A DNA stretch of 64,000 nucleotides, taken from contig NZ_WAIE01000003.1 of NCBI RefSeq assembly GCF_008830225.1, positions 1-64,000 on the forward strand, in the 5' to 3' direction. Each line of letters begins with the position of its first letter. The stretch's first letter is position 1. Under the pieces are notes generated by a model. That model was not told where the DNA came from, made no database searches, and saw nothing but the letters and a program-made list of their open reading frames with translations. A program made the position numbers and the translations under genes. The stretch comes from Pseudodesulfovibrio senegalensis. Lineage in GTDB: Bacteria; Desulfobacterota; Desulfovibrionia; Desulfovibrionales; Desulfovibrionaceae. This document shows positions 1 through 8,810 of this stretch, one piece after another.

Positions 1-442
1 AAAGACCAACCCCTCGCGTACGTGTTGTACGCGTCGGCCTTGGTCTTTTTTTTCGCCTTTCCCTCAACCCCGTCTCGGCAGCCTGCTTGATTGGCAGGTT
101 TGGTCTGATTCTGCGAAAGGCTGAGTGCCTTTTGATTTGCCGATACGGGGCCGATGGCTTCGTTGATGCAAAAAGACCAACCCCTCGCGTACGTGTTGTA
201 CACGTCGGCCTTGGTCTTTTTTTTCGCCTTTCCCTCAACCCCGTCTCGGCAGCCTGCTTGATTGGCGGGTTTGGTCTGATTCGGCGAAAGGCTGAGTGCC
301 TTTTGATTTGCCGATACGGGGCCGACGGCTTCGTTGATGCAAAAAGACCAACCCCTCGCGTACGTGTTGTACGCGTCGGCCTTGGTCTTTTTTTTCGCCT
401 TTCCCTCAACCCCGTCTCGACAGCCTGCTTGATTGGCAGGTT
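1..442. repeat. 171-bp tandem repeat, 2.6 copies, with terminator-like hairpins
   Basis: Two full copies (1-171, 172-342) and a partial third (343-442) of a 171-bp unit, differing by only a few substitutions. The third copy diverges after about 442. Each unit starts with a hairpin whose outer arms are AAAGACCAA and TTGGTCTTT, with an inner GCGTAC/GTACGC stem, followed by a run of T. It therefore resembles a Rho-independent terminator on the + strand, and the A-run before it would serve the - strand. A second small hairpin (CCTGC/GCAGG) follows in each unit. The array is cut by the window start, so its full copy number is unknown. A reading frame passes through the repeats, but it has no ribosome-binding site and no recognisable product. 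Confidence 0.85.
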
Positions 443-596
443 TTGCCCAACGTGTCGAAAGGTGTTGCGTCTTTCGGGTTGCTGATGCGGAGATTTGTTT
501 TTTTCTGCCAAGTCCTATGGGAAATAAACTGCTTGAAAAAATATGCAAAGTTACGCATAGATCGATTTTTTACGACTGCAAAAGAAGGAAATCATC
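443..596. other. leader region of the 597 gene
   Basis: This AT-rich stretch lies between the repeat array and the small secreted protein. It holds the ribosome-binding site AAGGAAATCATC just before the start codon. No other gene or clear hairpin is seen. Confidence 0.5.
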
Positions 597-1028
597 ATGC
601 ATCGCCTGACCCGTACAGTTGTTTTCTCCCTGTTGTTTGCCGTGGTCGCTGTTCCCGCTCTCGCCTATGATCTTGCCGCGCTTAAGGCGGAGTCCGCCAA
701 GGTGGTTCCGTCCGGCGCGCAGATGCTCACATCCGGGGCCGACGCCGAAAGCGCGTTTGTGGCCTATCAGGCCGGTGAGCGGAGCTACCAGTTCACGGTT
801 GCGGGCGACACTGATCCGCAGGCCATGGACGCGACCGGCTTCACTCTTCAGGGACGCAAGGCCTTTTTCTTTTCGCCCATGCCCGGAAGCGGGGTCGCGA
901 TGGTATTGCTGGATTCCGAAACCAGTCTCGCCGTCCTGTATTCGCTGGGTTTTTCCGCGGACAAGGACGTGACCGAGCAGGATATGAAGGATCTGGTGGA
1001 TCGCATGGATCTGGACGCCCTGCGGTAG
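597..1028 (+). CDS. small secreted protein of unknown function
   Basis: 143 residues. The first ~24 form a classical signal peptide: basic start, hydrophobic core, then cleavage probably after VPALA. An AAGGAA ribosome-binding site precedes the ATG. The mature part is short, soluble and acidic at its C-terminus, with no cysteines and no motif I recognise. Nothing next to it suggests an operon: repeats lie upstream and ychF converges from downstream. It is probably periplasmic. The call as a real gene rests on the signal peptide, good codon use and ribosome-binding site; the function is unknown. Confidence 0.75.
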   Translation: MHRLTRTVVFSLLFAVVAVPALAYDLAALKAESAKVVPSGAQMLTSGADAESAFVAYQAGERSYQFTVAGDTDPQAMDATGFTLQGRKAFFFSPMPGSGVAMVLLDSETSLAVLYSLGFSADKDVTEQDMKDLVDRMDLDALR

Positions 1029-1073
1029 CTGTTGTTTGTACTTTTGCTACAGTTTCTTCTTTACCCTTCAACC

Positions 1074-1155
1074 TGTTTTGCATTCGCAGAATGCAAAACC
1101 GAACAGGGTCAAGGGACGTGTCCCTTGCGGGTGCAGGGCAGCGCCCTGCCTCATA
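1074..1155. repeat. pair of short palindromes in intergenic DNA
   Basis: Two near-perfect dyads sit side by side: CAAGGGACGTGTCCCTTG and GCAGGGCAGCGCCCTGC. Just upstream is a TTTTGCATTC/GAATGCAAAA inverted pair. They look like an intergenic REP-type palindromic unit or stacked stem-loops between two convergent genes. None is followed by a T-run. Confidence 0.55.
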
Positions 1156-1158
1156 AGG

Positions 1159-1192
1159 TAAAAAGCGCACGGCCGAAATTTCGAGCGTGCGC
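1159..1192 (-). terminator. Rho-independent terminator of ychF
   Basis: On the - strand a 7-bp GCGCACG/CGTGCGC stem with an internal CGAAATTTCG palindrome is followed by five T. It lies 25 bp beyond the ychF stop codon. Confidence 0.75.
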
Positions 1193-1216
1193 CTGTGCGG
1201 GTATTTGTATCGTCGG

Positions 1217-2317
1217 CTAGACGTTGAACAGGAAGTGAACCACGTCGCCATCCTTGACCACGTACTCCTTGCCTTCCACCCGGAGCACGCCTTCGGCCCG
1301 GCACTTGGCCTCGGACCCGTGCTCCACGTAATGGTCGTAGCTGATGACCTCGGCCCGGATGAAGCCGCGCTCGAAGTCGGTGTGGATCACGCCCGCGGCC
1401 TGCGGGGCCTTGTCGCCGTCGTGGATGGTCCACGCACGCACTTCCTTGACCCCGGCCGTGAAGTAGCTGATCAGGCCCAGAGTGTGGAACCCGGTGCGGA
1501 TGATTTTTTCCAGCCCGGCCTCGGTCACGCCGTAGGATTCAAGGAACTCCGCGTATTCCTCGTCTTCAAGGCCCACGAGTTCCTCTTCCATGCGTGCGGA
1601 AATCTTGACGAACTCGGCTCCGCGCTCCTCGGCCAGCGAGCGCACGGCGGTCACATACTCGTTGTCCTCGCCCAGTCCGTCCTCGTCCACGTTGGCGCAG
1701 TAGATCATGTTCTTGGCCGTGATCAGGCGCAGCTCGTCCAGCACTTCCCGCACGGCCTTGTTGTCCATGTCCGGGTATGTGGCGGCCAGCGCGCCCTGAT
1801 TCAGGTGCTCCAGCAGGGCTTCGGCGGCCGCGATTTTCGGTGCCAGGGTCTTGTCGCCCTTGAGCTGTTTTTTCATGCGTTCGACGCGGTTTTCAAGGGC
1901 CTGCACGTCCGCGAGGATCAGTTCGGTCTCGATGACCTCAATGTCGCGCAGCGGGTCCACCGAGCCGGAGACGTGCACCACGTCGTCATCCACAAAGCAG
2001 CGCACCACGTGCAGGATGGCCTGCGTTTCGCGGATGTTGGCCAGAAATTTGTTGCCCAGCCCCTCGCCCTTGCTTGCGCCCGCCACCAGCCCGGCGATGT
2101 CCACGAAATCCACGGTGGAATGCTGTACGCGCTGTGGGTTGACCAGCTCGGCCAGCTTTTCGATGCGCTTGTCGGGTACGGGGACCACGGCCTTGTTGGG
2201 TTCGATGGTGCAGAAGGCGTAGTTGGCGCTTTCCGCGTTCTGGGCCTTGGTCAGGGCGTTGAACAGGGTGGACTTGCCCACATTGGGCAGGCCCACGATG
2301 CCGATGCTCACGGACAT
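1217..2317 (-). CDS. ychF: redox-regulated ribosome-associated ATPase YchF
   Basis: 366 residues, close to the ~363 usual for YchF. The P-loop GLPNVGKST (about 9-17) opens an Obg-type G domain. A long helical coiled-coil insert follows, and the C-terminal TGS domain ends in GDVVHFLFNV. YchF binds ATP rather than GTP and associates with ribosomes and the proteasome or oxidative-stress response in studied organisms. The frame is open about 88 codons further upstream, but the start at MSVSIGIVG is preferred. It has an AGGAG site 7 bases before it and matches the conserved family N-terminus. The gene is monocistronic, with its own terminator. Confidence 0.95.
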   Translation of the reverse strand: MSVSIGIVGLPNVGKSTLFNALTKAQNAESANYAFCTIEPNKAVVPVPDKRIEKLAELVNPQRVQHSTVDFVDIAGLVAGASKGEGLGNKFLANIRETQAILHVVRCFVDDDVVHVSGSVDPLRDIEVIETELILADVQALENRVERMKKQLKGDKTLAPKIAAAEALLEHLNQGALAATYPDMDNKAVREVLDELRLITAKNMIYCANVDEDGLGEDNEYVTAVRSLAEERGAEFVKISARMEEELVGLEDEEYAEFLESYGVTEAGLEKIIRTGFHTLGLISYFTAGVKEVRAWTIHDGDKAPQAAGVIHTDFERGFIRAEVISYDHYVEHGSEAKCRAEGVLRVEGKEYVVKDGDVVHFLFNV

Positions 2318-2552
2318 GGAATTTCTCCTGAAATATGTAATGAACGGCCAAGCCGTCGGACCGCGCATCACTACAACGCTTCGGCCCGGAACGCAAGGCA
2401 GGCCGGGCGGGTGCGAAAAGACGGGCCCGGGGCATGAATCGCCGCTGGCGCACGGGGGCGGTTTTTCGTAGTGTCCCGGCACATGCACAATGTCCAACCG
2501 CATGGCGGCACCACCTCGGTCAGTCATTGATTGCAAAGGGCAAAGGGGTACA

Positions 2553-3194
2553 ATGGAAACGGATACCAGCAGAAAGACCATCGCGGCCTATGACAAAAAC
2601 GCGCAGGGCTATGCGGACAAATTCGATGACTACCCGACGTATCGGGACAGGATAGCGGATTTCCAGCAAAAGCATGTTCCGAAAGGCGCCCATATTCTGG
2701 ACCTTGGCTGCGGGCCGGGGTGCAACATCAGCACGATTCTGGAGCGGGACCATACGTGCACCTTTGACGGGGTGGACCTTTCCGGCGAATTCTTGCGCAT
2801 GGCACGGCAGCGGTTTCCGCGGTTCGATTTTTTGCAGCAGGACATTTGCGACCTTGACCTGCCCGGGAAATACGACGTGGTGCTCGCCTCGTTCTGCATC
2901 GTGCATCTCACGAATGAGCAGACCGCCGGAGTCATGCACCGGTTGCCGGACGCGATCCGTGACGGCGGCTGCCTGTACCTGAGCTACATGAACGGGGAAA
3001 AATCGGGATTCGAGACAACCAGTTTTTCCGAGGAAACGATATTTTTCAATTACTATCAGGATGAATTTATTATCGATTTGCTGGAGCGCAACGGCATGAC
3101 CGTGGTGGAGATCGCCAAGGACGAATATGCCGAGCCCGACGGCTCCACAACCATCGATACGTTTATCCACGCGAAAAAAACGAGCGGCGGGTAG
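2553..3194 (+). CDS. class I SAM-dependent methyltransferase
   Basis: 213 residues. The SAM-binding motif I, LDLGCGPG, is at about 49-56, followed by an acidic motif II (FDGVDLS) and a typical Rossmann methylase layout. The substrate cannot be told from sequence; the fold resembles the small Methyltransf_11/25 group. The frame is open to 2490, but the ATG at 2553 has an AAAGGGG ribosome-binding site and starts where the family usually does. It diverges from ychF and is followed by a strong bidirectional terminator. Confidence 0.85.
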   Translation: METDTSRKTIAAYDKNAQGYADKFDDYPTYRDRIADFQQKHVPKGAHILDLGCGPGCNISTILERDHTCTFDGVDLSGEFLRMARQRFPRFDFLQQDICDLDLPGKYDVVLASFCIVHLTNEQTAGVMHRLPDAIRDGGCLYLSYMNGEKSGFETTSFSEETIFFNYYQDEFIIDLLERNGMTVVEIAKDEYAEPDGSTTIDTFIHAKKTSGG

Positions 3195-3224
3195 TTTCGT
3201 TCGTATTGTCCGAATGGGCAAAGA

Positions 3225-3254
3225 AAAAGGCTCCCCGGCAAGGGGGAGCCTTTT
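3225..3254. terminator. bidirectional Rho-independent terminator
   Basis: A perfect 12-bp stem, AAAAGGCTCCCC/GGGGAGCCTTTT, with a 6-base loop. It lies between the methyltransferase and the convergent chemoreceptor and has T-runs on both strands. Confidence 0.9.
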
Positions 3255-3275
3255 GTCGTTCTGTGTGCGTTGGAC

Positions 3276-5078
3276 TTATGATTTCAGGGATTCCACCTGA
3301 TCGGTGATTTCCTGGGCCAGTTTTGCAAGGGCATTGATGTCGTTGTTGGCCTGGCTCATAAGCTCGGTGTTGTCGCGGGCGATGTTGTTGATTTCGTCCA
3401 CGCTGCGGGTGATCTGTTCGGACGCTGCGGACTGTTCTTCCGCGGCAGCGGCGATGGATTGGACCTGTGCCGCTGTTTCCTGCGCCATGTGTACGATTTC
3501 CTCCAGCTTCCGGCCGGAATCGTCGGTGATGCCGGTGGTGCTGTCGATGGCCTCAACCGCGTTGTCGATGCCTTCCACGTTCAGGTGCGTGAGCTGCTGG
3601 ATGCCCTGAATGTTGTTGCCGACTTCGCCGGTGGCGCTCATGGTCTTTTCAGCCAGTTTGCGGACCTCGTCCGCCACCACGGCGAATCCGCGTCCGGCTT
3701 CGCCGGCCCGGGCCGCCTCGATGGCCGCGTTCAGGGCCAGCAGGTTGGTCTGGTCTGCGATGTCGTTGATCACATGCATGACCTGACCGATGGCCTCGGA
3801 CTGTTCGTCCAGCTTGTGCATGTTCTTGCGCAGGGTCATGGTCAGCTCCTGCAGGTTGGTCATGGCGTCCACGGTGCGCGAAACAAGCTGGGAACCTTCC
3901 TGCGCGATATCGCGCGAGCGGTCCGCGTGGTCCGCTGCCTCACCCGCGTTTCTGGCCACTTCGAGCACGGTGGCGTTCATTTCCTCCATGGCTGTGGCCG
4001 CTTCGGAAATGCGCGCCATCTGCACTTCGGTGCCGTGGCTCACTTCGCTGCTCATGCGGGCGATGTCGTCACTGGTGCTGTTGAGGGTGCTCACGACTCC
4101 GGCAAGGCTGTCGGCCGCGGCCATCTTGCCTTCCCGTGTTGCCACGGCAGCCTGTTCCATGGCTTCCCGGGCCTGCTGCGCGGCGGCTTCAGCGGCTTGG
4201 GCCTGCTTGTTGGCCTCGGCTTCCTTGATCTTGATGCTTTCCATGTTTTCGCCCAGTGTTGCCACCATGGCGTTGAGCGACGACTGCATCTGGGAGATTT
4301 CATCCGAACCTTGCGGGTTCATGCGTACTTCCAGATCGCCGTTGGCAACGGCGTCGGCAGCGTTCATGGTTTCGTGCAACGGATTGGTTATGGCCCGGAT
4401 GATGATCAGGCTCAGGGGCAGCACCACCAGCAGCAGGATGGCGGCGATGAAGCCGAGCTGCATCAGGGTTTCGGATTGCACGATCTCGTGAATGGCCGAG
4501 GCCACGGCAGCCTCTTCTTCGGCGATGTTGTCGATGTATATGCCCGTGCCTATCCAGTAGTCCGTGCCCGGGATGCTTTCGGCATAGCCGAGCTTGGGCT
4601 GGTCGCCCTTGCCGGGCTTGGGAAAGATGTATTCCACGAAACCGCCGCCCGCAGCCGCCTGTTTCGAGAGTTCCTTGACGAAAAAGATGCCGTTCTTGTC
4701 CTTGGCCGTGGAGAGGTCCTTGCCCCGCAGGGAGGGCTTGGGCGGAACCGAAACCACCGTGGTGCCCGTGTATACGAAAAAGTATCCGGATTTGTCCTTT
4801 TCAAAGCGGATGTTCTTGACCGCCTTGCGGATGGCTTCCTCCCGCATGTCTTCGGGCATGTCCCGGACAAGGTCGGCAAGGGACACGGCCATGGAGTGCG
4901 AGGCTGTCCTGAGCTTGTCCTTCTCCATTCGCAGCATGGTTTTCTGCGTGGTGCTGGTGGAGAACCGCTCGATGGTTCCCATGGTGTTTACCAGCATGCC
5001 GACGGTGACGCCGATACAGAGCAGCATCAGCAGCAGCAGTGATAAAATCTTGTTTCTGATGGAAAGGTTCTTGAGCAT
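3276..5078 (-). CDS. methyl-accepting chemotaxis protein, single-Cache sensor
   Basis: 600 residues. TM1 is at about 8-28. The periplasmic part resembles an sCache_2 domain (conserved KDKNGIFF and [12 protein letters not shown] segments). TM2 is at about 215-240, followed by HAMP, then a long signalling hairpin whose tip carries the conserved [18 protein letters not shown] block. It would feed an attractant or repellent signal to CheA/CheW; the ligand is unknown, though this Cache type often binds small organic acids. The start at MLKNLSIRN is chosen for its GGAGG site. The upstream open frame lacks a signal or ribosome-binding site. Expressed singly, with a terminator shared with the methyltransferase. 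Confidence 0.93.
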   Translation of the reverse strand: MLKNLSIRNKILSLLLLMLLCIGVTVGMLVNTMGTIERFSTSTTQKTMLRMEKDKLRTASHSMAVSLADLVRDMPEDMREEAIRKAVKNIRFEKDKSGYFFVYTGTTVVSVPPKPSLRGKDLSTAKDKNGIFFVKELSKQAAAGGGFVEYIFPKPGKGDQPKLGYAESIPGTDYWIGTGIYIDNIAEEEAAVASAIHEIVQSETLMQLGFIAAILLLVVLPLSLIIIRAITNPLHETMNAADAVANGDLEVRMNPQGSDEISQMQSSLNAMVATLGENMESIKIKEAEANKQAQAAEAAAQQAREAMEQAAVATREGKMAAADSLAGVVSTLNSTSDDIARMSSEVSHGTEVQMARISEAATAMEEMNATVLEVARNAGEAADHADRSRDIAQEGSQLVSRTVDAMTNLQELTMTLRKNMHKLDEQSEAIGQVMHVINDIADQTNLLALNAAIEAARAGEAGRGFAVVADEVRKLAEKTMSATGEVGNNIQGIQQLTHLNVEGIDNAVEAIDSTTGITDDSGRKLEEIVHMAQETAAQVQSIAAAAEEQSAASEQITRSVDEINNIARDNTELMSQANNDINALAKLAQEITDQVESLKS

Positions 5079-5473
5079 GGCTTGCCTCCACGTGGTGCGG
5101 GAATTTTTTTTGTAAGTTATGGCCTGAATGGCGGTACGTGCAATGATAGTATTCGTTATTGTCGAGGATGGTGTGAGAATGGATGGGAAAAGGCTCCCTA
5201 GCAGGGAGGAATAGTTTTGTAAACCTCGGTATTGGATAAAGTCTTGTCTTGTCCTTGTGTTCCATTGTCGTGGAGACATGTTCATGTTTCATATTCTTGC
5301 GGAAGGGGGAGGCCGGGCGGTTTTGAAAAAACGGACGCGCTCTGCATAATGGACTCGGCAATCGGTCGATTCGCTGGTAACGGGTTGCAGGTATGCTGTA
5401 ATGCAGGGACACTTCCGGCTGTGTGTTTCGATAAAACAATGGGTTTCGACTGTGCACGCAAGGACGGTATTTC
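5079..5473. other. 395-bp divergent intergenic region
   Basis: Separates the chemoreceptor (-) from the hydrolase (+). It contains a small hairpin CTCCCT-agc-AGGGAG (about 5193-5207) and an AT-rich stretch next to the receptor start, but no promoter I can place with confidence and no credible gene. Confidence 0.5.
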
Positions 5474-6760
5474 GTGAAGAATACGCTCATTTTGTTGTTT
5501 TTTCTGATTGCTTTGGGAGCGGCCGGAGAACTTCGGGCGGCTACGTTTCAGGCTGCGGGCAACAAGCCTGCCGCGGTTGTTTTTGATAATGAAACGTACG
5601 ATTTCGAGTTGCGTCGCGTTTTGGGTATGGCGGTTTCCCGCGGTTCCGACGTCAACGAATGCCTGGAAACCGCCCATGCAATACAACCGGGCGATGCCGA
5701 ATCCTGGTACGTGAACTGGTATGGCTTGGCCGAGCGAGTGCGCAGAACCGGAGAGGAATGCCTGCGGAAAGGACATGCTGTTTCCGCGCGGGAGGCGTTT
5801 TTCCGCGCGTCCACCTACTATCGCAGCGCGGGGTTCTTTCTTGTGGGCAATCCCCGGGATTCCAGGATCGTGACGTCCTGGAAAAAGAGCCGGGACATGT
5901 TCCGCAAAGGCGCTCGACTGGGAGAGTATCCTGTGGCGGTGGTTTCGATTCCCTATGAAAAAACAACGCTTCCCGGCTACGTGCTGCAGCCGGACCGTTC
6001 CGGAAAGAAGCGGAAAACCGTGATCATCCAGACGGGCTTCGACGGAACCGCGGAAGAATTGTATTTCGAAAACGCCCTGTTTGCCCTCAGGCGGGGGTGG
6101 ACCGTCATTCTTTTCGAAGGGCCCGGGCAGGGCGGAGCCTTGCATGAACAGGGCCTGACATTCCGCCCGGACTGGGAAAACGTGATTACCCCGGTTGTGG
6201 ATTTTGCGCTGACCAGAAATGGGGTGGACCCGGAACGGATCGCCCTCATGGGCATCAGCATGGGCGGCTATCTCGCACCCCGGGGCGCGTCCGGCGAGCA
6301 TCGGCTGGCCGCACTGGTGGCCAATCCCGGTACATATGACATGCTGGGCCACCGTAGGGCTGATGCCCGGGAATGGGAGGAAATGCGCAGCGATCCGGAC
6401 GGAACCAACACGGCCTTGCGGCAGGCCATGGGCAAGGACATCGGCTTCCGCTGGTTCATTGAGAACGGCATGCTCACCACCGGAACGAAGACCCCGCTGC
6501 AGTTTTTAGAAATGTTCAGGAAATTCAACATGCAGGGGTTGGCGGACAGGATTACGTGCCCCACGCTGGTGATTGTCGGCGCTGGCGACCATTTCTCCTC
6601 GATCAAGGATCAGAGGAAGCTGTATGACGAGCTTGCCTGCCCGAAAACGCTGCTTGTTTTCGACAAGGCGTCTTTTGCGGACGAGCATTGCCAGATGGGG
6701 GCGCTCATGACCTCGAACCAGAGGATATTCGACTGGCTGGATGAGACCGTGGACCGCTGA
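5474..6760 (+). CDS. secreted alpha/beta hydrolase (FrsA/acylaminopeptidase-like)
   Basis: 428 residues, GTG start with AAGGACGG upstream. Residues 1-~23 are a signal peptide, so the enzyme is likely periplasmic or exported. The serine nucleophile elbow GISMGG is near residue 260. A dipeptidyl-peptidase/FrsA-like layout follows, with the usual TLVIVGAGDHFS strand and a C-terminal histidine in ADEHC as the probable catalytic His. About 150 residues precede the hydrolase core and may form a cap. It should cleave an ester or peptide bond; the substrate is unknown. No operon partner is visible; the next gene is convergent. Confidence 0.8.
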   Translation: MKNTLILLFFLIALGAAGELRAATFQAAGNKPAAVVFDNETYDFELRRVLGMAVSRGSDVNECLETAHAIQPGDAESWYVNWYGLAERVRRTGEECLRKGHAVSAREAFFRASTYYRSAGFFLVGNPRDSRIVTSWKKSRDMFRKGARLGEYPVAVVSIPYEKTTLPGYVLQPDRSGKKRKTVIIQTGFDGTAEELYFENALFALRRGWTVILFEGPGQGGALHEQGLTFRPDWENVITPVVDFALTRNGVDPERIALMGISMGGYLAPRGASGEHRLAALVANPGTYDMLGHRRADAREWEEMRSDPDGTNTALRQAMGKDIGFRWFIENGMLTTGTKTPLQFLEMFRKFNMQGLADRITCPTLVIVGAGDHFSSIKDQRKLYDELACPKTLLVFDKASFADEHCQMGALMTSNQRIFDWLDETVDR

Positions 6761-6783
6761 ACGTCTGTTTCGGGGGGCAGAGA

Positions 6784-7536
6784 TTATTCGTATCGTTTCA
6801 GGATTCGCGCCATTGTGCCCTTGCTGCGGATTGTGCGCATCCCCTTGGCGAACAGGGAGAGGATGCGGTCGGCCCGGGGATTTTCCCTGGAAACCATGAC
6901 GTGGAGCGAAACCTCGTACAACGGGGTTTTGGAGCGGCGAAACAGGTGAGATTGTTCCGGGAAGTTTGTGTGGATTTCATGTCTGGCCACCAGATCGTTC
7001 ATGGGAAAAAGGTCCAGACGATTCTTCAAGAGCATTTTCAGGCCCACGGTATTGTTTTTGACCACCAGGGCCGGCACCTGATTTTGCTCGAAGAGTTCCC
7101 GGTGAACGAAACCGTTCAGGGTGCCGACCCGGTACTCGCGCAGTGCGGCATAGTCTGTGAAATCGAATTCGAACAGGTTCCGTTTGATGAAGTAGAGATA
7201 GGTGCGCTCCGTGAGCATGGGCACGGAAAAGCGGGCGAACCTTTTTCGCGTGGGGGTCTGCACGTAAGGAAAGACAGCGACGTCCATACCTTCCCGGATC
7301 ATCTCTTCGCATCGGGGCCAGGGAGCGAAGTCCAGCACGGTCTCCACGCCTGCGGCAGCAAAGGCGGCCAGAACGATCTCCACGGTGATGCCCGGTTCTT
7401 TGGTGTTTGAACTGGAGTATGGCGTCCAGTCGCCACAGAACAGCCGGAGCGGGGCCGCAGAAACCGGCGTCGGCTTGAGCAGAAGCCCCACGGCGACGAG
7501 CGATATTGCTATGATGAGGGATTTGATTTTGCACAT
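6784..7536 (-). CDS. periplasmic solute-binding protein, family 3
   Basis: About 250 residues with an N-terminal signal peptide ending near PVSAA. The body has the SBP_bac_3 pattern: an early WTPYS segment, a central TLNGFVHREL hinge region and a late LHVMVSREN region. Such proteins deliver polar amino acids or act as stand-alone sensors. No ABC permease or ATPase gene is nearby, which favours an orphan binding or signalling role. The frame also opens at 7563; the shorter start gives a cleaner signal peptide, but neither start has a strong ribosome-binding site. Confidence 0.8.
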   Translation of the reverse strand: MCKIKSLIIAISLVAVGLLLKPTPVSAAPLRLFCGDWTPYSSSNTKEPGITVEIVLAAFAAAGVETVLDFAPWPRCEEMIREGMDVAVFPYVQTPTRKRFARFSVPMLTERTYLYFIKRNLFEFDFTDYAALREYRVGTLNGFVHRELFEQNQVPALVVKNNTVGLKMLLKNRLDLFPMNDLVARHEIHTNFPEQSHLFRRSKTPLYEVSLHVMVSRENPRADRILSLFAKGMRTIRSKGTMARILKRYE

Positions 7537-7754
7537 AGAGTGTTCCAGCGTTAAACATGCCACGCCCTTGGGCCGCTGTCGAGATCGTTAGCCGGCAATC
7601 CGCGCCTGTGGCTAACGAATATCCGGTTTGTCAGCCTTTGGAGAGGTCTATATACTGCGAGCTCTGGAGGGGGTCGGCCAGTTGCAAAGACAACGCATGA
7701 CGTTGTCCTTGCCTTTGAATTTGATAACAATCCAACGCAGGGCGATTGAATAGA

Positions 7755-8810
7755 ATGATCCGGGCTAAAAAATATATCCGTATACTGGTTATCAACTGTG
7801 CCGTTCTGATCGGCATGCTTCTTTTGATTGAAGGCGCCTTCAGGTTGATCATTCCGGCCTCCGAAGTCGTGCCTGCGTTCAGTGATCAGAACCTTGGGAT
7901 GCGAGGACGGCCGTTTGTGGAGGCGAACCAGACCCGCGGTTTTGCTTTGAAGCCGGAATTCGCCAATAGGTATTATACCGTGAATTCCGAAGGGTTTCGC
8001 GGGCAGGCTTTTCCCAAGGACCTGAATCGTAAACACGTCATCCTCGCTCTTGGGGAGTCGACCACGTTCGGCTGGGGCGTACGGGACAATGAAACGTATC
8101 CCTTCTATCTGGAAAAGTGTTTTTCCGAAAAGTATCGCGATGTTTTCGTGGTGAATGGCGGGGTTCCCTCCTACTCCTCAAGCCAGGTACTGGTGGCCCT
8201 TCAGGAAACCCTGGCCCAAGGCCGGATCAGGCCGGATCTGGTTTTGATCTGTATTTTGGGGAACGACGTCTGGTACTCGAGCATCGCCAATTGGCACCCG
8301 GATATTCTTGTCTACCAGAAACCGCCTCAGTGGGTGACGATGGCCATGAAGTATTCTCGGCTGGGGTATGCGTGCCTCATGGGTTTTCCCAAAAAAAGCA
8401 CCCAGACGAATGTTTTCAATGCAAAGGCGTTGGACAAGTTCAAAAGCAATATCGTGGCGATGATCAATGTGTGCAAATCACACGGCGTTCGCCTCGCTTT
8501 TGTGGAGCCTCCTCTTGATTCGGGGCATTTGCCCAAACAGGGATTGGACAGGTTCCAGATTCGGTACACCAGGGATTATCTGGTTGAAACCATTTCGACC
8601 TATGTCCGGTCTGTGCGTGAAGTCGCTGAAAAATACGGGGTGCCTGTCATCGATCACAGCCTGGGCCTGAATCACAAGCACCAAAAGGGACTATTCCGAG
8701 ACAGTGATTTCCATCCTACGCCGAAAGGAAACGCCATGATGGCCAGGGATGTGTATGCGGGGATTGTCGGGGCCGACCTCCTTCCCATGCTTAAAAATCA
8801 AAATAAATGA
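7755..8810 (+). CDS. membrane-anchored SGNH/GDSL hydrolase
   Basis: 351 residues. One N-terminal TM helix (about 10-28) anchors an extracytoplasmic SGNH domain. Visible blocks: I GESTTFG (nucleophile Ser), II NGGVPSYS, III GND, and a C-terminal DFHPT carrying the probable catalytic His. The ATG at 7755 has AGGGCG ten bases upstream; a TTG at 7746 is possible. It overlaps the convergent MBOAT gene by 20 bp. In alginate-type systems SGNH proteins take acyl groups from an MBOAT partner and transfer them to, or remove them from, a polysaccharide. That role is inferred from context here. Confidence 0.82.
   Translation: MIRAKKYIRILVINCAVLIGMLLLIEGAFRLIIPASEVVPAFSDQNLGMRGRPFVEANQTRGFALKPEFANRYYTVNSEGFRGQAFPKDLNRKHVILALGESTTFGWGVRDNETYPFYLEKCFSEKYRDVFVVNGGVPSYSSSQVLVALQETLAQGRIRPDLVLICILGNDVWYSSIANWHPDILVYQKPPQWVTMAMKYSRLGYACLMGFPKKSTQTNVFNAKALDKFKSNIVAMINVCKSHGVRLAFVEPPLDSGHLPKQGLDRFQIRYTRDYLVETISTYVRSVREVAEKYGVPVIDHSLGLNHKHQKGLFRDSDFHPTPKGNAMMARDVYAGIVGADLLPMLKNQNK

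Noticed and set aside
87..485. Open reading frame through the 171-bp repeats
   Set aside because: It is open only because the 171-bp period is a multiple of three. No ribosome-binding site, and the repeats form terminator-like hairpins.
1187..2437. Long antisense frames opposite ychF, and similar ones opposite the 3276, 20357, 40-42 kb and 47.5-50.5 kb genes
   Set aside because: Long antisense open frames arise from high GC at third codon positions. They read as His/Gly/Val-rich low-quality protein and each real gene on the other strand has clear motifs.
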